Below are positions 62,707 to 64,000 of a stretch of DNA of 64,000 nt, in pieces. How positions within the stretch are numbered: the stretch's first letter is position 1; every line of letters begins with the position of its first letter. The stretch covers positions 310,001 to 374,000 of the forward strand of contig NZ_RQRU01000002.1 in assembly GCF_004335015.1 (NCBI RefSeq), in the 5' to 3' direction. A program made the translations under genes and the position numbers. Source of the stretch: Psychrobacter pygoscelis. GTDB lineage: Bacteria > Pseudomonadota > Gammaproteobacteria > Pseudomonadales > Moraxellaceae. A model generated the notes under the pieces. The model was given only the letters and a program-made list of their open reading frames with translations. It was not told where the DNA came from and did no database searches.

Positions 62707-64000
62707 ATGTCTAAAGACACTAATAATAGCCCCACTTCCTCTAACCTACCTGATAAAGTCACTTTTGCTCTTGCCCAGTCGCATTTTTTAGTTGGTGACA
62801 TCACTGGCAATGCCAATAAAATGCGGACTCTTGCTATTGAAGCTCGCGATCAGGGTGCTGATGTCATTGTCTTCCCAGAACTTGCGTTACTAGGCTATCC
62901 ACCCGAAGATTTACTACTACGTCCGAGTCTGTCTGGCCGCGTCAAAAGCGCGCTAAATGCACTCAGTGATGTCGAAGATATCGTTATGATCGTCGGCTAC
63001 CCCCATGTCGATCATCACGGTACGTTTAACTCAGCTGCCATCTTGCACAATGGTCAACAAAAAGGCTTTTATCATAAGCAGTATTTACCTAACTATGGCG
63101 TCTTTGATGAGCGTCGCTACTTTGATAAAGGTCGCAATCAGGTCTTATTCGACTATAAAGGCATTACCATCGGCCTGCTGATATGCGAAGACTTATGGGA
63201 AGAGTCCCCCATTGCTGAGCTAAAAAAACAAGGCGCAGATGTGGTGATATCGCTCAATGCCTCTCCTTTTGAGACCGACAAACAGTCACGGCGTAAGCAG
63301 TTACTGAGCAAACGCAGTAGCGAAGCTAACTTACCGATACTATATATTAATGCGGTTGGCGGTCAGGACGACTTGGTCTTTGATGGCGGCTCAATGATTG
63401 TACAGGCTGATGGGAGCATCGCCCATGAAGCCCCTAGATTTTTGAATCAAATGCTGGTGGCTACCTATGACGTTAATAGTAAACAGTTTGATAGTCAAGA
63501 CAAGGCGCCATTAGGCCTGAGCCGTGAGTCTGAGATGTATCAGGCGCTCGTCGTGGGACTGCGCGATTATGTCAATCACTCGGGCTTTAGTGGTGTGATC
63601 GTCGGACTCTCTGGCGGTATTGACTCTGCATTGACGCTTTGTATCGCAGTAGATGCTTTAGGCGCGGACAAGGTTTATGCAGTAATGATGCCTTATGAGT
63701 ATACCTCGCAGATTAGTTTAGAAGATGCGCAGGCTCAAGCACGTAGACTTAATGTCTCGTATACAGTTTGTCCGATTTTCGATGCAGTCGAAGGCATCCG
63801 TGCTACCTTAGCGCCGCTATTTAATAAGTCTCACGCCGATACGACAGAAGAGAATATCCAAGCTCGCGCTCGCGGTATGGTACTGATGGCCTTGTCCAAC
63901 AAGTTTGGTCACCTAGTCATTACTACTGGTAATAAATCTGAGATGGCTGTTGGTTATGCCACACTCTATGGCGATATGGCAGGCGGATTTGACGTACTAA
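62707..64000 (+). CDS. nadE: Glutamine-dependent NAD+ synthetase (truncated by window end)
   Basis: The first 431 codons of NadE, the enzyme that amidates deamido-NAD. The N-terminal nitrilase domain has the Glu in FPELALLGYPPEDLLLR, Lys in YHKQYLPNYGVFDERRYF and Cys in LLICEDLWE. The synthetase domain starts near residue 290 with the PP-loop GLSGGIDSALT and continues with TGNKSEMAVGYATLYGDMAGGF. The gene runs off the window edge. Start has AGGAACAATAAAG upstream. Confidence 0.95.
   Translation, partial: MSKDTNNSPTSSNLPDKVTFALAQSHFLVGDITGNANKMRTLAIEARDQGADVIVFPELALLGYPPEDLLLRPSLSGRVKSALNALSDVEDIVMIVGYPHVDHHGTFNSAAILHNGQQKGFYHKQYLPNYGVFDERRYFDKGRNQVLFDYKGITIGLLICEDLWEESPIAELKKQGADVVISLNASPFETDKQSRRKQLLSKRSSEANLPILYINAVGGQDDLVFDGGSMIVQADGSIAHEAPRFLNQMLVATYDVNSKQFDSQDKAPLGLSRESEMYQALVVGLRDYVNHSGFSGVIVGLSGGIDSALTLCIAVDALGADKVYAVMMPYEYTSQISLEDAQAQARRLNVSYTVCPIFDAVEGIRATLAPLFNKSHADTTEENIQARARGMVLMALSNKFGHLVITTGNKSEMAVGYATLYGDMAGGFDVL

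Noticed and set aside
1..64000. rRNA, tRNA or prophage genes
   Set aside because: I saw no tRNA T-arm pattern in a structured context, no rRNA, and no integrase, capsid or terminase-like product.

Overview
The window looks like chromosomal DNA of a gammaproteobacterium of the Moraxellaceae, most probably Psychrobacter or a close relative. The reasons are moderate GC content, the style of the proteins (monomeric isocitrate dehydrogenase beside a dimeric one, Tat-exported PhoX, glutamine-dependent NadE), and long AT-rich intergenic stretches. I saw no rRNA, tRNA, CRISPR array, prophage or intact insertion sequence. Nearly everything is chromosomal housekeeping plus nutrient and metal handling. 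The genus call is inference from protein character, not a search.

Layout. 0.2-10.4 kb: phosphorus scavenging and hydrolases (two tandem alkaline phosphatases, a secreted protein of unknown function, two alpha/beta hydrolases, and a Tat-dependent PhoX lipoprotein with a clear 11-bp-period Pho box). 10.6-16.8 kb: a fumarylacetoacetase-family enzyme, then a scattered polar amino-acid ABC importer (two permeases, two binding lipoproteins, one ATPase). 17-25 kb: a small acidic lipoprotein, proA, a ZIP-like membrane protein, glyA, an SH3-domain protein, ubiC and a FemAB-like acyltransferase. 26-30 kb: convergent genes for two unrelated NADP-isocitrate dehydrogenases. 30.5-40 kb: rluE-like synthase, a double-DUF305 lipoprotein, an M61 peptidase, a SlyD-like isomerase, the Prc protease and nagZ. 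40-44.3 kb: two paralogous membrane-anchored proteins, only one with an OmpA domain. 45-49 kb: rhomboid protease, two complementary bacterioferritin subunits with bfd, and a tiny DUF1328 protein. 49-53 kb: a metallophosphatase, purE, purK and yaiI. 58-64 kb: epmA, pdxB, an AI-2E-family membrane protein and the start of nadE.

The most interesting system is at 53.4-58.2 kb. It is a bufferin-type (MNIO/DUF692) RiPP operon: two small exported Cys-motif precursors, the DUF692 enzyme, its DUF2063 partner and a DoxX protein, followed by an ECF sigma factor and a zinc-type anti-sigma protein. The two precursors are clearly duplicates of one another, but one has an ordinary signal peptide with EGKCG/DGKCG motifs, and the other is a lipoprotein that mixes GKCG motifs with a second class, (D/E)GSCAG. 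Each precursor is preceded by a foldable RNA segment. Known relatives (gig/hvf/buf operons) handle copper or gold stress; that role here is inference.

Noncoding DNA carries at least two families of 80-160 bp palindromic repeats. They sit between genes (around 6.2, 20.7, 32.7, 45.8, 48.1, 50.8 and 53.3 kb), resemble nonautonomous mobile or structured-RNA elements, and have no coding capacity that I can see.
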